A DNA stretch of 64,000 bases from JAFALK01 sp036500605 (GTDB lineage Bacteria > Pseudomonadota > Gammaproteobacteria > Burkholderiales > Burkholderiaceae_C), in assembly GCA_036500605.1 (NCBI GenBank), contig DASYBU010000044.1, forward strand, positions 1 to 64,000, in the 5' to 3' direction. Positions 34,829 through 43,388 of this stretch are shown here, one piece after another. How positions within the stretch are numbered: the stretch's first letter is position 1; every line of letters begins with the position of its first letter. Below the pieces are notes generated by a model. That model saw nothing but the letters and a program-made list of their open reading frames with translations. It made no database searches and was not told the origin of the DNA. A program made the position numbers and the translations under genes.

Positions 34829-35943
34829 TCGTTGTAGTCGTAGGCCTGGAACCCGGCAAGCTTGACGAGACTGTCGCGGCGCGCAGACGTGTAGTCCGCT
34901 TGCACCATCTCGGTCACGAGTTCGCGCAGCGTCGTTTTCGGCGTCCAGCCAAGCTTGGCCTTGGCCTTGCTCGGGTCTCCCAGCAGGGTTTCAACTTCCG
35001 TCGGCCGGTAGTAACGCGGGTCGACCTTGACGATCACTTCTCCGACCTTGCACTTGGCCTTGTTCCCCGTGATCGCGACGACGCGGCCAATCTCCTGTTC
35101 GCCCTCGCCTTCAAACGCAATCGTGATGCCGAGCTCAGCCGCGGCGAACTCCACAAACTGACGCACGCTGTACTGAACACCGGTGGCAATGACGAAATCC
35201 TCGGGCTTGTCTTGCTGCAGCATCAGCCACTGCATCTCCACATAGTCCTTGGCATGGCCCCAATCGCGCAGGGCGCTCATATTGCCGAGGTACAGGCAGT
35301 CCTGCAGGCCCAGCGCAATTCGGGCAACGGCGCGCGTGATCTTGCGCGTGACGAAGGTTTCGCCGCGCAGCGGGCTTTCGTGGTTGAACAAGATGCCATT
35401 GCAGGCATACAGGCCATAGGCTTCGCGGTAGTTGACCGTGATCCAGTAGGCGTACATCTTGGCCACCGCGTAGGGGCTGCGTGGGTAGAAGGGCGTGGTT
35501 TCCTTCTGCGGCGTCTCTTGCACCAGACCATAGAGTTCGCTGGTCGAGGCTTGATAGAACTTGGTCTTCTTCTCCAGGCCCAGGATGCGGATGGCCTCAA
35601 GGATGCGCAGTGCGCCGATACCATCAGCGTTGGCCGTGTACTCGGGCGTCTCGAAGCTGACCGCCACATGGCTCATGGCGGCCAGATTGTAGATTTCGTC
35701 AGGCTGAACCTGCTGAATGATGCGAATCAGATTCGTGCTGTCGGTCAGGTCGCCATAGTGGAGCTTAAAGTTCTGGTGCTCGACATGCGGATCTTGATAG
35801 AGATGATCGACCCGGTCCGTATTGAAGAGGGACGAGCGACGCTTGATGCCATGCACCACATAGCCCTTGCCCAACAAGAGTTCGGACAGATAAGCGCCGT
35901 CCTGACCTGTCACACCGGTGATGAGCGCAATTTTTGTTGCCAT
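34825..35943 (-). CDS. gmd: GDP-mannose 4,6-dehydratase
   Basis: Makes GDP-4-keto-6-deoxymannose from GDP-mannose. The 372-residue length is normal. Motifs: ALITGVTGQDGAYLSELLL, GIKRRSSLFNTDRVDHLY, NLAAMSHVAVSFETPEYT, YQASTSELYG and YPRSPYAVAKMYAYWITVNYREAY (catalytic Tyr/Lys in PYAVAK). SALRDWGHAKDYVEMQWLMLQQ is another Gmd signature. It follows epsI after 18 bases and overlaps fcl. Its presence, with fcl, predicts fucose (or the keto-sugar) in the polymer. Confidence 0.98.
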   Translation of the reverse strand: MATKIALITGVTGQDGAYLSELLLGKGYVVHGIKRRSSLFNTDRVDHLYQDPHVEHQNFKLHYGDLTDSTNLIRIIQQVQPDEIYNLAAMSHVAVSFETPEYTANADGIGALRILEAIRILGLEKKTKFYQASTSELYGLVQETPQKETTPFYPRSPYAVAKMYAYWITVNYREAYGLYACNGILFNHESPLRGETFVTRKITRAVARIALGLQDCLYLGNMSALRDWGHAKDYVEMQWLMLQQDKPEDFVIATGVQYSVRQFVEFAAAELGITIAFEGEGEQEIGRVVAITGNKAKCKVGEVIVKVDPRYYRPTEVETLLGDPSKAKAKLGWTPKTTLRELVTEMVQADYTSARRDSLVKLAGFQAYDYNE

Positions 35944-35961
35944 GAGATCTATCTTCCCGCT

Positions 35962-36663
35962 TTACTTCTTCACGACCATGCTGGCAGCACCGAACACGCG
36001 CGGCACCCAACTTGGGTCAAATGCCTCCTGCATCTGGCGCACGAAATCAGCCTGCAGCGCATAGGCGACACCTTCGTCGTTGTCGATGCTCGAAACTCGC
36101 ACCAACATGCCATCCGGAATAAGTCCACGCAAACCGTAACGCAATTGAGCGAGCTTTTGATCCTGCCCCGACACCGCCACGTAGTCGCCAACGGCAAACC
36201 AGAAGGTGATCGGCTCAACCCGCGGCCCCAACTTGGCCACCATGCGCTCTACCGGCAGCGTGCCCTCAGGCAAGCTTAAAACGGTGCGACCGCTGCTCAG
36301 TACGTCGAAGCCCTGAGCCGGATAGCAGACATCGGGTCGGTGTGCCCTCGAAGCATCGGACTGATCGCCGCCATAGGCTACCGAAAGCATGATGCGCTGG
36401 CCGGTTCTATTGTTGATGTACGTGCGTGACAGTGTCTGGTTGTAGAGTTCCTTGAGCATGGCCTGCACATCAGGTGACACGATGGAGGCGGGAATATTGG
36501 TATCAATTTGCCAGTTGCCGAAGCTCTTGGGAAATATCGACTCAAGCTCGACCTTGCGTTCGGAATCAGCCAGATGGACGGTCGGACGCATCCAATGCCC
36601 GAATGCAGTCGCACAGGCCATGCAGAGCAGTACGACGAAAGCACGCAAACGTACGGCCTTCAT
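35962..36663 (-). CDS. epsI: EpsI, exosortase B-associated protein
   Basis: A 233-residue protein of the EpsI family, which in many genomes is encoded next to the exosortase and is sometimes fused to it. It has an N-terminal hydrophobic signal or anchor (about residues 5-22) and the family core FPKSFGNWQ, YINNRTGQRIMLSVAYGGDQSD and HRPDVCYPAQGF. The CYPAQGF motif with a conserved Cys is the hallmark. The role is unproven, probably in EPS or in protein sorting outside the inner membrane. The start codon overlaps the xrtB stop by ATGA, so EpsI and exosortase are made together. Confidence 0.93.
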   Translation of the reverse strand: MKAVRLRAFVVLLCMACATAFGHWMRPTVHLADSERKVELESIFPKSFGNWQIDTNIPASIVSPDVQAMLKELYNQTLSRTYINNRTGQRIMLSVAYGGDQSDASRAHRPDVCYPAQGFDVLSSGRTVLSLPEGTLPVERMVAKLGPRVEPITFWFAVGDYVAVSGQDQKLAQLRYGLRGLIPDGMLVRVSSIDNDEGVAYALQADFVRQMQEAFDPSWVPRVFGAASMVVKK

Positions 36664-37541
36664 GTTTGGCCGCCCTTCTTTTCGACGAAGAACAGATTGA
36701 GGATCCTGTCATAGACCAGCATCAACATCAGCGCCACCATGAACAGCACCATGCCGGCGAAGCCGTGCACGAATCCTTGGCCCGCTTCGTCGCCAAAGTA
36801 GTACGTCACCAATACCAGGATGATCACGCGTGTCACGTTGGCACAGAAGGCTGTCGGGATCAGCGCCAGTGCAAGCGAGACATTGCGCCCCACCGACTTG
36901 TACTGCATGAGATTCATGTACAGCATGCCCAGCGCCTCAAGCGTAAACATGGAGTTCAGGCCAGCGCAGGCGTCTGCCACCATCAGTTGATACTGCCCCA
37001 CAGTCAGCATCACGCCCGAGCGCCCGATCGGATAGCCCAGGTGATAAAGAATCGTGCTGGCGCAAGCCGAAACTGCCGATTTCAGCGGAGCAGTGACTGC
37101 CGCCACCAGAGCCTCCGGTAGCGGCACCATGAAACACATGAAAAATAGCGCAAACCAGATCAAGTGCAGGCCACGCCAACCGCGATAGAGCAGTGCCAAT
37201 GCCGCCAAGATTGGAATCTGCGAGCCAATCTGAAAGATCCAGATGTCCTGCGAATAGCCAATGGCGAACAACAGGCACCCAAACGCCAACAAGCAGAAGC
37301 CGGCAACAGGTGCCGGCCTGGACTGCAGTTCCACGAGTTTGTGCCGCGCGCTGAACAACAGCCACAGGCACAAGGCAAGAATAATGGGGCCGTGACCTTG
37401 CTCGTCACTGCGCCAGATGCCATTGCTCAACTCGATGTAGGGCGGCCCATACATCAAGAGAAAGCCTGCAAGCACGATCAAGAACGACAACGCGTCGACC
37501 CGATGCGGCCACCAGGGAGCCGATTTTGATGGTGCACTCAT
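36660..37541 (-). CDS. xrtB: Exosortase B
   Basis: A 293-residue integral membrane protein with about eight hydrophobic segments. Exosortases are predicted cysteine transpeptidases that process PEP-CTERM proteins. The catalytic trio is visible: Cys in VADACAGLNSMFTL, Arg in NVTRVIILVLVTY, and His in GQGFVHGFAGM. The N-terminus has the YGPPYIELSNGIWRSDEQGHGPIIL region with the typical 'W..(D/E)..GHG' pattern. Family features and its EpsI/EpsG neighbours place it in the B subfamily. A likely substrate in this window is the PEP-CTERM protein at 46266-46796. It starts 23 bases after the epsG stop. Confidence 0.95.
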   Translation of the reverse strand: MSAPSKSAPWWPHRVDALSFLIVLAGFLLMYGPPYIELSNGIWRSDEQGHGPIILALCLWLLFSARHKLVELQSRPAPVAGFCLLAFGCLLFAIGYSQDIWIFQIGSQIPILAALALLYRGWRGLHLIWFALFFMCFMVPLPEALVAAVTAPLKSAVSACASTILYHLGYPIGRSGVMLTVGQYQLMVADACAGLNSMFTLEALGMLYMNLMQYKSVGRNVSLALALIPTAFCANVTRVIILVLVTYYFGDEAGQGFVHGFAGMVLFMVALMLMLVYDRILNLFFVEKKGGQT

Positions 37542-37563
37542 GACCGCTCCTACAACTGCGGGC

Positions 37564-38415
37564 TCAGAATTCGTTGACGACTGCGCCGGCGATCAGCACC
37601 GAACTGCCCGTCAAACTAGCCACAAGGTCTTGCAGGCCACCAACCTTCGAAGCATTCTTGCGGGCAATGACCACGGCACCGCCACAACGAGAAGCGATGA
37701 CGGCACTGTCCACGCCTCGCTCGGCTGCTGCTGTATCCACCACGACGTAATCGAACTTGCTGCTGAGTTCCCGCATCAAGAGGCCAAATGCGGGTCGCTC
37801 AACCAGTTCGGCTGGATTGGGTGGCAACGGCCCCGAAGGCAGCACGAAGAGCTTCGCCACGCTCGGCACCTGCTGGATGACTTGTTCCTCGGCACGGCCC
37901 GACAGAATGGATGACAAGCCCGCCCCATTGCTGAGGCCAAAGACCTCATGCTGCCGCGGGCTGCGCAGATCGGCATCGACCAGCAGTGTGCGTCCGCCCA
38001 ACTGAGCCAACGACACAGCCAGATTGGCAGCGAAGAAAGTCTTGCCGTCGCCTGAACTCGCACTGATCACCGCCAACGGCGTGCGAGCCTCGCGGGACGG
38101 GCTCATGCGCATGGTGACTTGACTGCGAATCGCCCGGATTGCTTCAGCTTGGATCGAGAACGGCTGATTCAGTGCCACCAACTCGGGATTGATGTTGCGC
38201 TTGTCGGCTGCTGCCAGCGGGTAATGAAATTGCTGCGCCAGGGCGCTCAGCACCTCATCTTCGGTCGCAAGACCGAGAGCAATTGCCGCTTCACCAAAGC
38301 GAGCCCCCTTCTCGCGCTGGTAGCTGAGCACCTGCTCGACTTCGGAGGCTGTGAGATTGCGCGCATCACGAATGATGTCGCCGATGGAGCGGTCAGGGGA
38401 GATGGCTTCGTTCAT
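37564..38415 (-). CDS. epsG: EpsG, chain-length/BY-kinase-like ATPase
   Basis: A 283-residue protein with two parts. Residues about 10-75 match the N-terminal domain of MshE/GspE-type ATPases (IGDIIRDARNLTASEVEQVL, GLATEDEVLSALAQQF). The rest is a MinD/CpsD-type P-loop ATPase: SASSGDGKTFFAANLA (Walker A), LLVDADLRSPRQH (Walker A') and YVVVDTAA (Walker B). In EPS systems it partners with the Wzz-type EpsF. The usual C-terminal tyrosine cluster of BY-kinases is absent: the protein ends in AGAVVNEF. ATG 38415 is chosen over a TTG 18 bases upstream whose ribosome site would be too close. Confidence 0.93.
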   Translation of the reverse strand: MNEAISPDRSIGDIIRDARNLTASEVEQVLSYQREKGARFGEAAIALGLATEDEVLSALAQQFHYPLAAADKRNINPELVALNQPFSIQAEAIRAIRSQVTMRMSPSREARTPLAVISASSGDGKTFFAANLAVSLAQLGGRTLLVDADLRSPRQHEVFGLSNGAGLSSILSGRAEEQVIQQVPSVAKLFVLPSGPLPPNPAELVERPAFGLLMRELSSKFDYVVVDTAAAERGVDSAVIASRCGGAVVIARKNASKVGGLQDLVASLTGSSVLIAGAVVNEF

Positions 38416-38429
38416 GGACTGGCTCACCT

Positions 38430-39863
38430 TCAAGCTCCCTTGGCCGGGGACGAAACTTGCCCCAGCAGACGTTGTTGCATCAACTGATTGGCATGAGTGG
38501 CGCGGAACAGGCGACGCGCATTCGGCGAGGGCAACACGCCCAGCACAGGCACGCCAATGGCCTGAACCACATCGTCAGGGCTGCGCACGCGCCGGTTCAT
38601 CAACTCAAGCAGCAGGACCACAGACACCGCCAGAAGCACGCCCGCAAAAGTGGCAACTGCAGTATTGAGAATCAAACGCGGAGAGGAGGGCTGGGTCGGT
38701 GGAGTGGCCGAGGCAAGAAGCGACACATTGCTCTGCGTGACCTGACTCTCCAGGCTACTCTGATTCAAGCGTGCCATCACCTGTTCATAGTTGCGCTGCG
38801 CGTTCTCGGCATCGCGCACCATCACCTGGCCTTCGTCTCGCACGGCTTTCATTTGCAAGACCTTGGCGCGCTGTGCGTCCAATGAAGCGCGCAACTCGCC
38901 AACACGTCGTTGGTTGACGTCATTGCTCAGCCCCACCGAGCTTGTGATCTTCTTGGTTTCGGCCTCCATGCGCTTGCGCAACTCGGCAATATTGGCTTTG
39001 GCTTCGATCACCTGAGGATGTGCATCACCATAGCGCGCACTGAGTTCCTGCAGACGTCCCTCAGCGCGTGCCGTGTCGGATTGCAAGCCTGAAATCACCG
39101 GGTTGTTCAGCACTTCCGTCATGCTGCCACTTGACCCACCCGTCGCCACACTTTGGCGGCTGCTGGAATCACTGAGTACGGCTTGCAGCCCCACCAACTG
39201 TGTGGACAGATCATTCAGGCGCTGATTTTCAATATCGAAACGCTCGTCCGTAGCGATGATTCCGTTGGCCTTTTGAAACTCGGACACCTTGCCCTGGGCG
39301 ACTTCCAGTTTGTCGCGGGCCTCCTTGGCTCGCGCATCGAAATAGCTGGAATACTGCTTTGCTGGGTCAGTGCGCAATTCCAGATTGATGTCCATATAGG
39401 CTTGGACAAAGGCGTTGGCCAAGGCTGCAGCAAACCGCGGATCCGCCGCGGAGTATGTGATCGTGATGACGTTCGACTCGCGCGCTGGCTTGACATCCAT
39501 ATTGCGTTGGAATGAGTCCGCCAACCACTGCTCAATCGACCCTTCTCCCTTGGTCTGCTGCTGCCACTGCTCGCGAATCGCCGGGTTCTCTGCCAGCTTC
39601 ATGTTGCGCACCACCTTGAGGGCAACGCGCTCGCTCTGAATGATGTCGACCTGAGTCGCCACAAAGCCGGGATTCAGCGCTCCGTTGTAAAGCATGGCCG
39701 ACACCGGATCCGGTTTGACATCCAGCAATACCGAAGCGGACCCCGTGTACTTCTTCGGCAGCAGCAAGCTGACAGTCAACGCCAGCGTGATCGTGCCGAA
39801 GAAAATATAGAGACACAGCTTCCAGCGCGCGCTCAAGATCGCAAAGAATTGGGTAATGGTCAT
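38430..39863 (-). CDS. epsF: EpsF, Wzz-type polysaccharide chain-length determinant
   Basis: A 477-residue inner-membrane protein with two membrane segments, near residues 15-37 and about 405-425, flanking a long periplasmic region. The periplasmic part contains a predicted coiled coil (about residues 165-380, with many Glu/Lys/Arg/Gln heptads). The N-terminal Wzz domain has FAILSARWKLCLYIFFGTI and LLPKKYTGSASVLLDVKPD. The C-terminal Pro-rich ATPPTQPSSPRLI precedes the second membrane helix, as in Wzc/Wzz proteins. It controls polymer length, working with EpsG (encoded 14 bases later) and EpsE. Start ATG is 15 bases after the epsE stop. Confidence 0.95.
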   Translation of the reverse strand: MTITQFFAILSARWKLCLYIFFGTITLALTVSLLLPKKYTGSASVLLDVKPDPVSAMLYNGALNPGFVATQVDIIQSERVALKVVRNMKLAENPAIREQWQQQTKGEGSIEQWLADSFQRNMDVKPARESNVITITYSAADPRFAAALANAFVQAYMDINLELRTDPAKQYSSYFDARAKEARDKLEVAQGKVSEFQKANGIIATDERFDIENQRLNDLSTQLVGLQAVLSDSSSRQSVATGGSSGSMTEVLNNPVISGLQSDTARAEGRLQELSARYGDAHPQVIEAKANIAELRKRMEAETKKITSSVGLSNDVNQRRVGELRASLDAQRAKVLQMKAVRDEGQVMVRDAENAQRNYEQVMARLNQSSLESQVTQSNVSLLASATPPTQPSSPRLILNTAVATFAGVLLAVSVVLLLELMNRRVRSPDDVVQAIGVPVLGVLPSPNARRLFRATHANQLMQQRLLGQVSSPAKGA

Positions 39864-39878
39864 CTCGACTCCAGGAGA

Positions 39879-40742
39879 TCAGAACAGACTCTCGCGCACG
39901 AAGATGACGTCGCCATCCTTGACCGCGTCGTCCATCGCAGGCTGGAGCAGTTGGACCTTGCCCTCCGCGTCCTTGCGGCTCACTCGCACACCTTTTTCGG
40001 TACCGCGCAGGGTCAGCCCGCCGCCGCTTGCAAGGGCTTGCATCAGGGTCATGCCACGCTCCAGGCGCACAGGGCCGGGACGCTGCACCTCGCCGTAGAT
40101 GTAAATCATGGGTGCACGGTCCACCCAAATCACGTCCCCATTCAGGACCGTCACATCCTGACCTCGACCATTGGCGCTGAAGATGCCTGGCAAGTCGATC
40201 TCGACCCGATAAGGCTTGCCGTCGCGCGTGCCCGAAAGGATCACGGTGTCCGCACCCGTGATCGCAACGCCGCCAGCATTGGCCAGCATGTCGGTGACAT
40301 GCATATCGGTCACATCGATCGGATAGCGGCCGGGGCGGTTGACTTGGCCCAGCACGCTGGCCTGATTGCCCTTGACCGCCAGCAGGGCGATCGTGACCTG
40401 CGGACTCTTGACGAAGTTGCCGTCACGCAGACCGTTGGCGATGACCTGCTCGGCCTGCGAGACCGTCAAGCCGCCCAGGCGCACGGTTCCCAGTAGTGGG
40501 AAGGACAGCGTGCCAGCTTCTGACACACGCGTTTCCAGCGTCATGTCCGGATTTTGGAATACGGTGATGCGCACAACGTCACCGGAACCAAGGCGGTACT
40601 CGCCCGATGTGGCCAGCGGCGCAGGCGCAGGCGCAGTTGCCGGGGCGGCGGCAGCTTGCGCAGCCGTGCTCACAGACAGGCAGGAGACCGCCAAAGCAGC
40701 ACCAGCCAGCACCAAGGACATGAGGCGAGGAAGTTTCATCAT
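39879..40742 (-). CDS. epsE: EpsE, polysaccharide export protein (Wza type)
   Basis: A 287-residue exported protein with a signal peptide ending near residue 30 (AAQAAAAPA). The poly-export domain is at about residues 46-125 (GEYRLGSGDVVRITVFQNPDMTLETRVSEAG in part), followed by two soluble ligand-binding beta-grasp (SLBB) domains, with VLGQVNRPGRYPID and IYGEVQRPGPVRLERG as their signatures. It should form the outer-membrane export channel for the EPS. No lipobox Cys is obvious close to the cleavage site. The start overlaps the epsD stop; two Met codons in a row leave one residue uncertain. Confidence 0.95.
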   Translation of the reverse strand: MMKLPRLMSLVLAGAALAVSCLSVSTAAQAAAAPATAPAPAPLATSGEYRLGSGDVVRITVFQNPDMTLETRVSEAGTLSFPLLGTVRLGGLTVSQAEQVIANGLRDGNFVKSPQVTIALLAVKGNQASVLGQVNRPGRYPIDVTDMHVTDMLANAGGVAITGADTVILSGTRDGKPYRVEIDLPGIFSANGRGQDVTVLNGDVIWVDRAPMIYIYGEVQRPGPVRLERGMTLMQALASGGGLTLRGTEKGVRVSRKDAEGKVQLLQPAMDDAVKDGDVIFVRESLF

Positions 40743-41731
40743 TTCAGGTTCAATCCTTTGCTGATTGCATCGGCGTCCAGGGCACTGGATGCCGGTGCCG
40801 AAACGGGCGTCGGCGCGGCGACAGACGCCGCTGCTGCCGGTGCCGAGGCCGCTGCCTCGGCAAACTTGCCCACGTATTCGATCTTGGCAGCTTCACGCAG
40901 GGCTTTGATGTCCTTCTGCACGGCATCGGTCTTGCGCTGGTTCAGCAGGAAGGCCTCGATGGCCGGGCGCGCTTGCTCAAGCGTCACCGGCTGGCTGCGC
41001 GAGCCCGCCAGATACAGCACAGCCAGGCCGTTCGGCGAACGGCTGACTGCCGAATCACCATCCTTCATGCGGGCAATGGCGTCGAGACTGGCCAGTGGCA
41101 GTTGCTCAGCGGCACGAACGGCCTGATTGCCGTTAAAGCGGATATTGTTCGCTTTCAGATACTCGATGAAGTCAGGGAGCCCCTTGGCGGCATTGAGCTT
41201 TTCGCGAATGGCATCGAACTTGTCGGGCGTCGCCTCGATGCCAATCTCCTGCAGGCTGAAGATGCGGCGATCCTTGAACAGCGCTGGCTTTTCGTCGTAA
41301 TACTTGCTGATCTCATCGGGCGCGGGCTTCGTCACCCCCTCGCCGACGTGCTCGACATAGAAGCGAGCGATGATGTCATTCTTCGCCATCTCGATCTGCT
41401 GAACCACGCGCGGATCTCGGTCAAGCTTGAGGTCCTGCGCCTTCTGCACAGCCAGTTCCTGGTCGATCAGACGCTCCAGAACCTGACGGCTCGCGGCCTC
41501 GGTCTGTTCGGGCTTGAGCCCTTGCTGGCGTTGCAACACGAAATTGATTTCGTGGACGGTGATCTCTTCCTTGTTGACCTTGGCCGCCGTTTGCGAAGCC
41601 TTGTCCTTGTCGCCGCCGCAGCCGACCAGCAGCAGGGCCGCGCATGCCGTGGCAATGGCTGCGAGCTTCAGGCCCGTGGAGATGCCAGAGGCGCGTTGGC
41701 CCGTCGTCAATGCTTGCTTCATCACGTTCAA
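40739..41731 (-). CDS. epsD: EpsD family peptidyl-prolyl isomerase-like lipoprotein
   Basis: A 330-residue protein of the EpsD family, which is found at the start of exosortase B EPS operons. An N-terminal signal ends in a lipobox (ALLLVGCGGDKDK, about residues 32-44), so it is a lipoprotein. A SurA-like N-terminal chaperone region follows (QEL..LIDQELAVQKAQ pattern; VLERLIDQELAVQKA) and a parvulin-like segment (about residues 150-250). An Ala/Pro/Ser tail ends the protein. It probably helps fold or assemble outer-membrane EPS proteins; this is an inference from the domain. It is the first gene of the right arm, after a 360-base gap. Confidence 0.92.
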   Translation of the reverse strand: MNVMKQALTTGQRASGISTGLKLAAIATACAALLLVGCGGDKDKASQTAAKVNKEEITVHEINFVLQRQQGLKPEQTEAASRQVLERLIDQELAVQKAQDLKLDRDPRVVQQIEMAKNDIIARFYVEHVGEGVTKPAPDEISKYYDEKPALFKDRRIFSLQEIGIEATPDKFDAIREKLNAAKGLPDFIEYLKANNIRFNGNQAVRAAEQLPLASLDAIARMKDGDSAVSRSPNGLAVLYLAGSRSQPVTLEQARPAIEAFLLNQRKTDAVQKDIKALREAAKIEYVGKFAEAAASAPAAAASVAAPTPVSAPASSALDADAISKGLNLK

Positions 41732-42091
41732 TTCCTTCTTTTCTTTTCAGCTGTATCAGCGCCTTCAGCCACCGCGACCGGCGCACATTGAACAAACTCA
41801 GAGCAAGCAACCCGCCCTGTCTAGACGTTCGAGTGTAGCCATGCCCTATGACGATTAGCCCCTGCGTATTGAGCAATTCCTAGGGAGTGCACCTTGGAAT
41901 TACCCTTGCATTGAGAGCCCTCAAGATCGAGCCAAACCGTGTTGCCAAAAACAAATCGCGGCGCTAGCGGCTCGGCGCTCGAACACTTCTGATCCGCAAT
42001 GCGATGCGCAGTTCCGAGGCCGCACCCCGTGAACCGGGGGGCTTCCTCACAACAGGCTTAAGCGTTTACCCGCGACTTGCAGCGCATGGGC
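41732..42091. promoter_or_regulatory. Gap between epsD and ubiE: probable right-arm promoter region
   Basis: A 360-base gap with no gene. It should hold the promoter of the right EPS arm (minus strand). One inverted repeat stands out: AATTCC at 41876-41881 and GGAATT at 41897-41902, 15 bases apart. I could not identify a convincing sigma70 or sigma54 promoter. A small GC hairpin near 42035 (CCCCG..CGGGG) lies 50 bases past the ubiE stop. Confidence 0.4.
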
Positions 42092-42823
42092 TCAGCATTT
42101 GATGCCGGCATGCAGCGCAACGACACCGGCGCTGAGGTTGTGTACATCCACATGCCCAAAACCAACAGCCTTCATCAGGGCCTTGAGCTCCTGTTGGCCG
42201 GGATGCATGCGGATGGATTCAGCCAGGTACTGGTAGCTGGCCGCGTCGCCAGCGATCAGCTTGCCGAGTTGGGGCAGGATCTTGAACGAGTACCAGTCAT
42301 ACGGCTTTTGCAAGGGCGGCGCGACCTTGGAAAACTCCAGCACCAGCAAGCGCCCGCCCGGCCGCAGGACGCGGCACATCTCGGCAAGCGCCTGATCCTT
42401 GTGGGTCATGTTGCGCAGGCCGAAGGCCACGCTGACCAGATCGAAACTGCCGTCCTTGAAGGGCAGCTTCTCCGCGTCGCACAAGCCCGTGGGCAGCACC
42501 AGCCCCTCGTCAAGCAGGCGGTCGCGCCCTTGGCGCAGCATGGCTTCGTTGATATCGGTATGGACGACCATGCCGGTCTCGCCAACCTTGCGTGCGAAGG
42601 CGCGTGACAGGTCGCCCGTGCCACCGGCGATGTCCAACACGCGATCACCGGCCTTCAAATTGGCGACCGCCACCGTGTAAGCCTTCCAGGCCCGATGCAT
42701 GCCCATCGACATCAGGTCGTTCATGACGTCGTATTTGGACGCGACCGAATCGAACACACCGCGCACGCGGCCGGCCTTTTCGTTCTCGTCGACCGTGGAG
42801 AAACCAAAATGGGTGCTGCTCAT
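42092..42823 (-). CDS. ubiE: Ubiquinone/menaquinone biosynthesis C-methyltransferase UbiE
   Basis: A 243-residue SAM-dependent methyltransferase acting in ubiquinone (and, where present, menaquinone) synthesis. VRGVFDSVASKYDVMNDLMS is the N-terminal signature; VLDIAGGTGDLSRAFA is the SAM-binding motif I; CDAEKLPFKDGSFDLVSVAFGLRNMTHKDQAL contains the conserved SVAFGLRN. The start MSSTHFGF at 42823 has AAGGAA upstream and lies 11 bases after the DUF971 stop. In most Burkholderiales a Tim44-like gene and ubiJ/ubiB follow directly; here the EPS locus intervenes. Confidence 0.97.
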   Translation of the reverse strand: MSSTHFGFSTVDENEKAGRVRGVFDSVASKYDVMNDLMSMGMHRAWKAYTVAVANLKAGDRVLDIAGGTGDLSRAFARKVGETGMVVHTDINEAMLRQGRDRLLDEGLVLPTGLCDAEKLPFKDGSFDLVSVAFGLRNMTHKDQALAEMCRVLRPGGRLLVLEFSKVAPPLQKPYDWYSFKILPQLGKLIAGDAASYQYLAESIRMHPGQQELKALMKAVGFGHVDVHNLSAGVVALHAGIKC

Positions 42824-42834
42824 GGGGAATTCCT

Positions 42835-43242
42835 TCAATGACTGCAATGGCCGCCCGCGGCCGGCATCTTGCCCCCAGGCATCGGATCATCACGTTGGCG
42901 GCCGGCTGCGCTCAGGCGCTCCTCATAGTCGCGCCAGAGCTGCTCCTGTTGCTCGCCAAGACGGTAGAGATAGTCCCAGGTGAAGAGACCGCTGTCATGC
43001 CCGTCGGAAAAACTCGGGCGCACCGCGTAATGGCCGACCGGCTCGAGCGCCGTGATCAGCACCTCCCGCTTGCCAGTCTGCAAGACCTCCTGGCCCGGGC
43101 CATGCCCCATGACCTCGGCAGACGGGCTGTAAATGCGCATCAGCTCGAAGGGGATGCGATAGCGCGCGCCATCGTCAAAAGCCAGCTCCAGCGCGCGGGA
43201 CTGCTGGTGCACGGTGATTTCGGTGGGCTGGTGCGCGGACAT
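42835..43242 (-). CDS. DUF971 family protein
   Basis: A 135-residue protein of the DUF971 (gamma-butyrobetaine hydroxylase-like N-terminal) family. The N-terminus has PTEITVHQQSRALELAFDDGARYRIPFELMRIYSPSAEV in part, with the conserved LRVYSPSAE-like LMRIYSPSAEV. SGLFTWDYLYRLG follows. The C-terminus is short and His/Cys-rich (GGHCSH). DUF971 proteins are small and have been linked to iron-sulfur or metal handling, but no single function is agreed. It is 11 bases upstream of ubiE in the same direction, a common betaproteobacterial pair. Confidence 0.92.
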   Translation of the reverse strand: MSAHQPTEITVHQQSRALELAFDDGARYRIPFELMRIYSPSAEVMGHGPGQEVLQTGKREVLITALEPVGHYAVRPSFSDGHDSGLFTWDYLYRLGEQQEQLWRDYEERLSAAGRQRDDPMPGGKMPAAGGHCSH

Positions 43243-43388
43243 GGGGAAGCTCGGCGATAGGGCCTGTCAGTGTAGCGGCCCACCGCCACGGCTTGCGGAT
43301 CGCAGGCTCGGGATGTGACCGATAGCGCCGTGAATTCGGAGCGTTAGGCTTCGCAACTTCAGGACCCACTCCCACTCCCACCCCGACC

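Noticed and set aside
42005..42060. A GC hairpin past ubiE as its terminator
   Set aside because: Only a 5-bp stem and no T-run; too weak to call.
41732..42091. A possible sigma54 promoter for the right EPS arm
   Set aside because: No GG-N10-GC pair with the expected TGGC and TTGC elements could be found in this gap or before the left arm.
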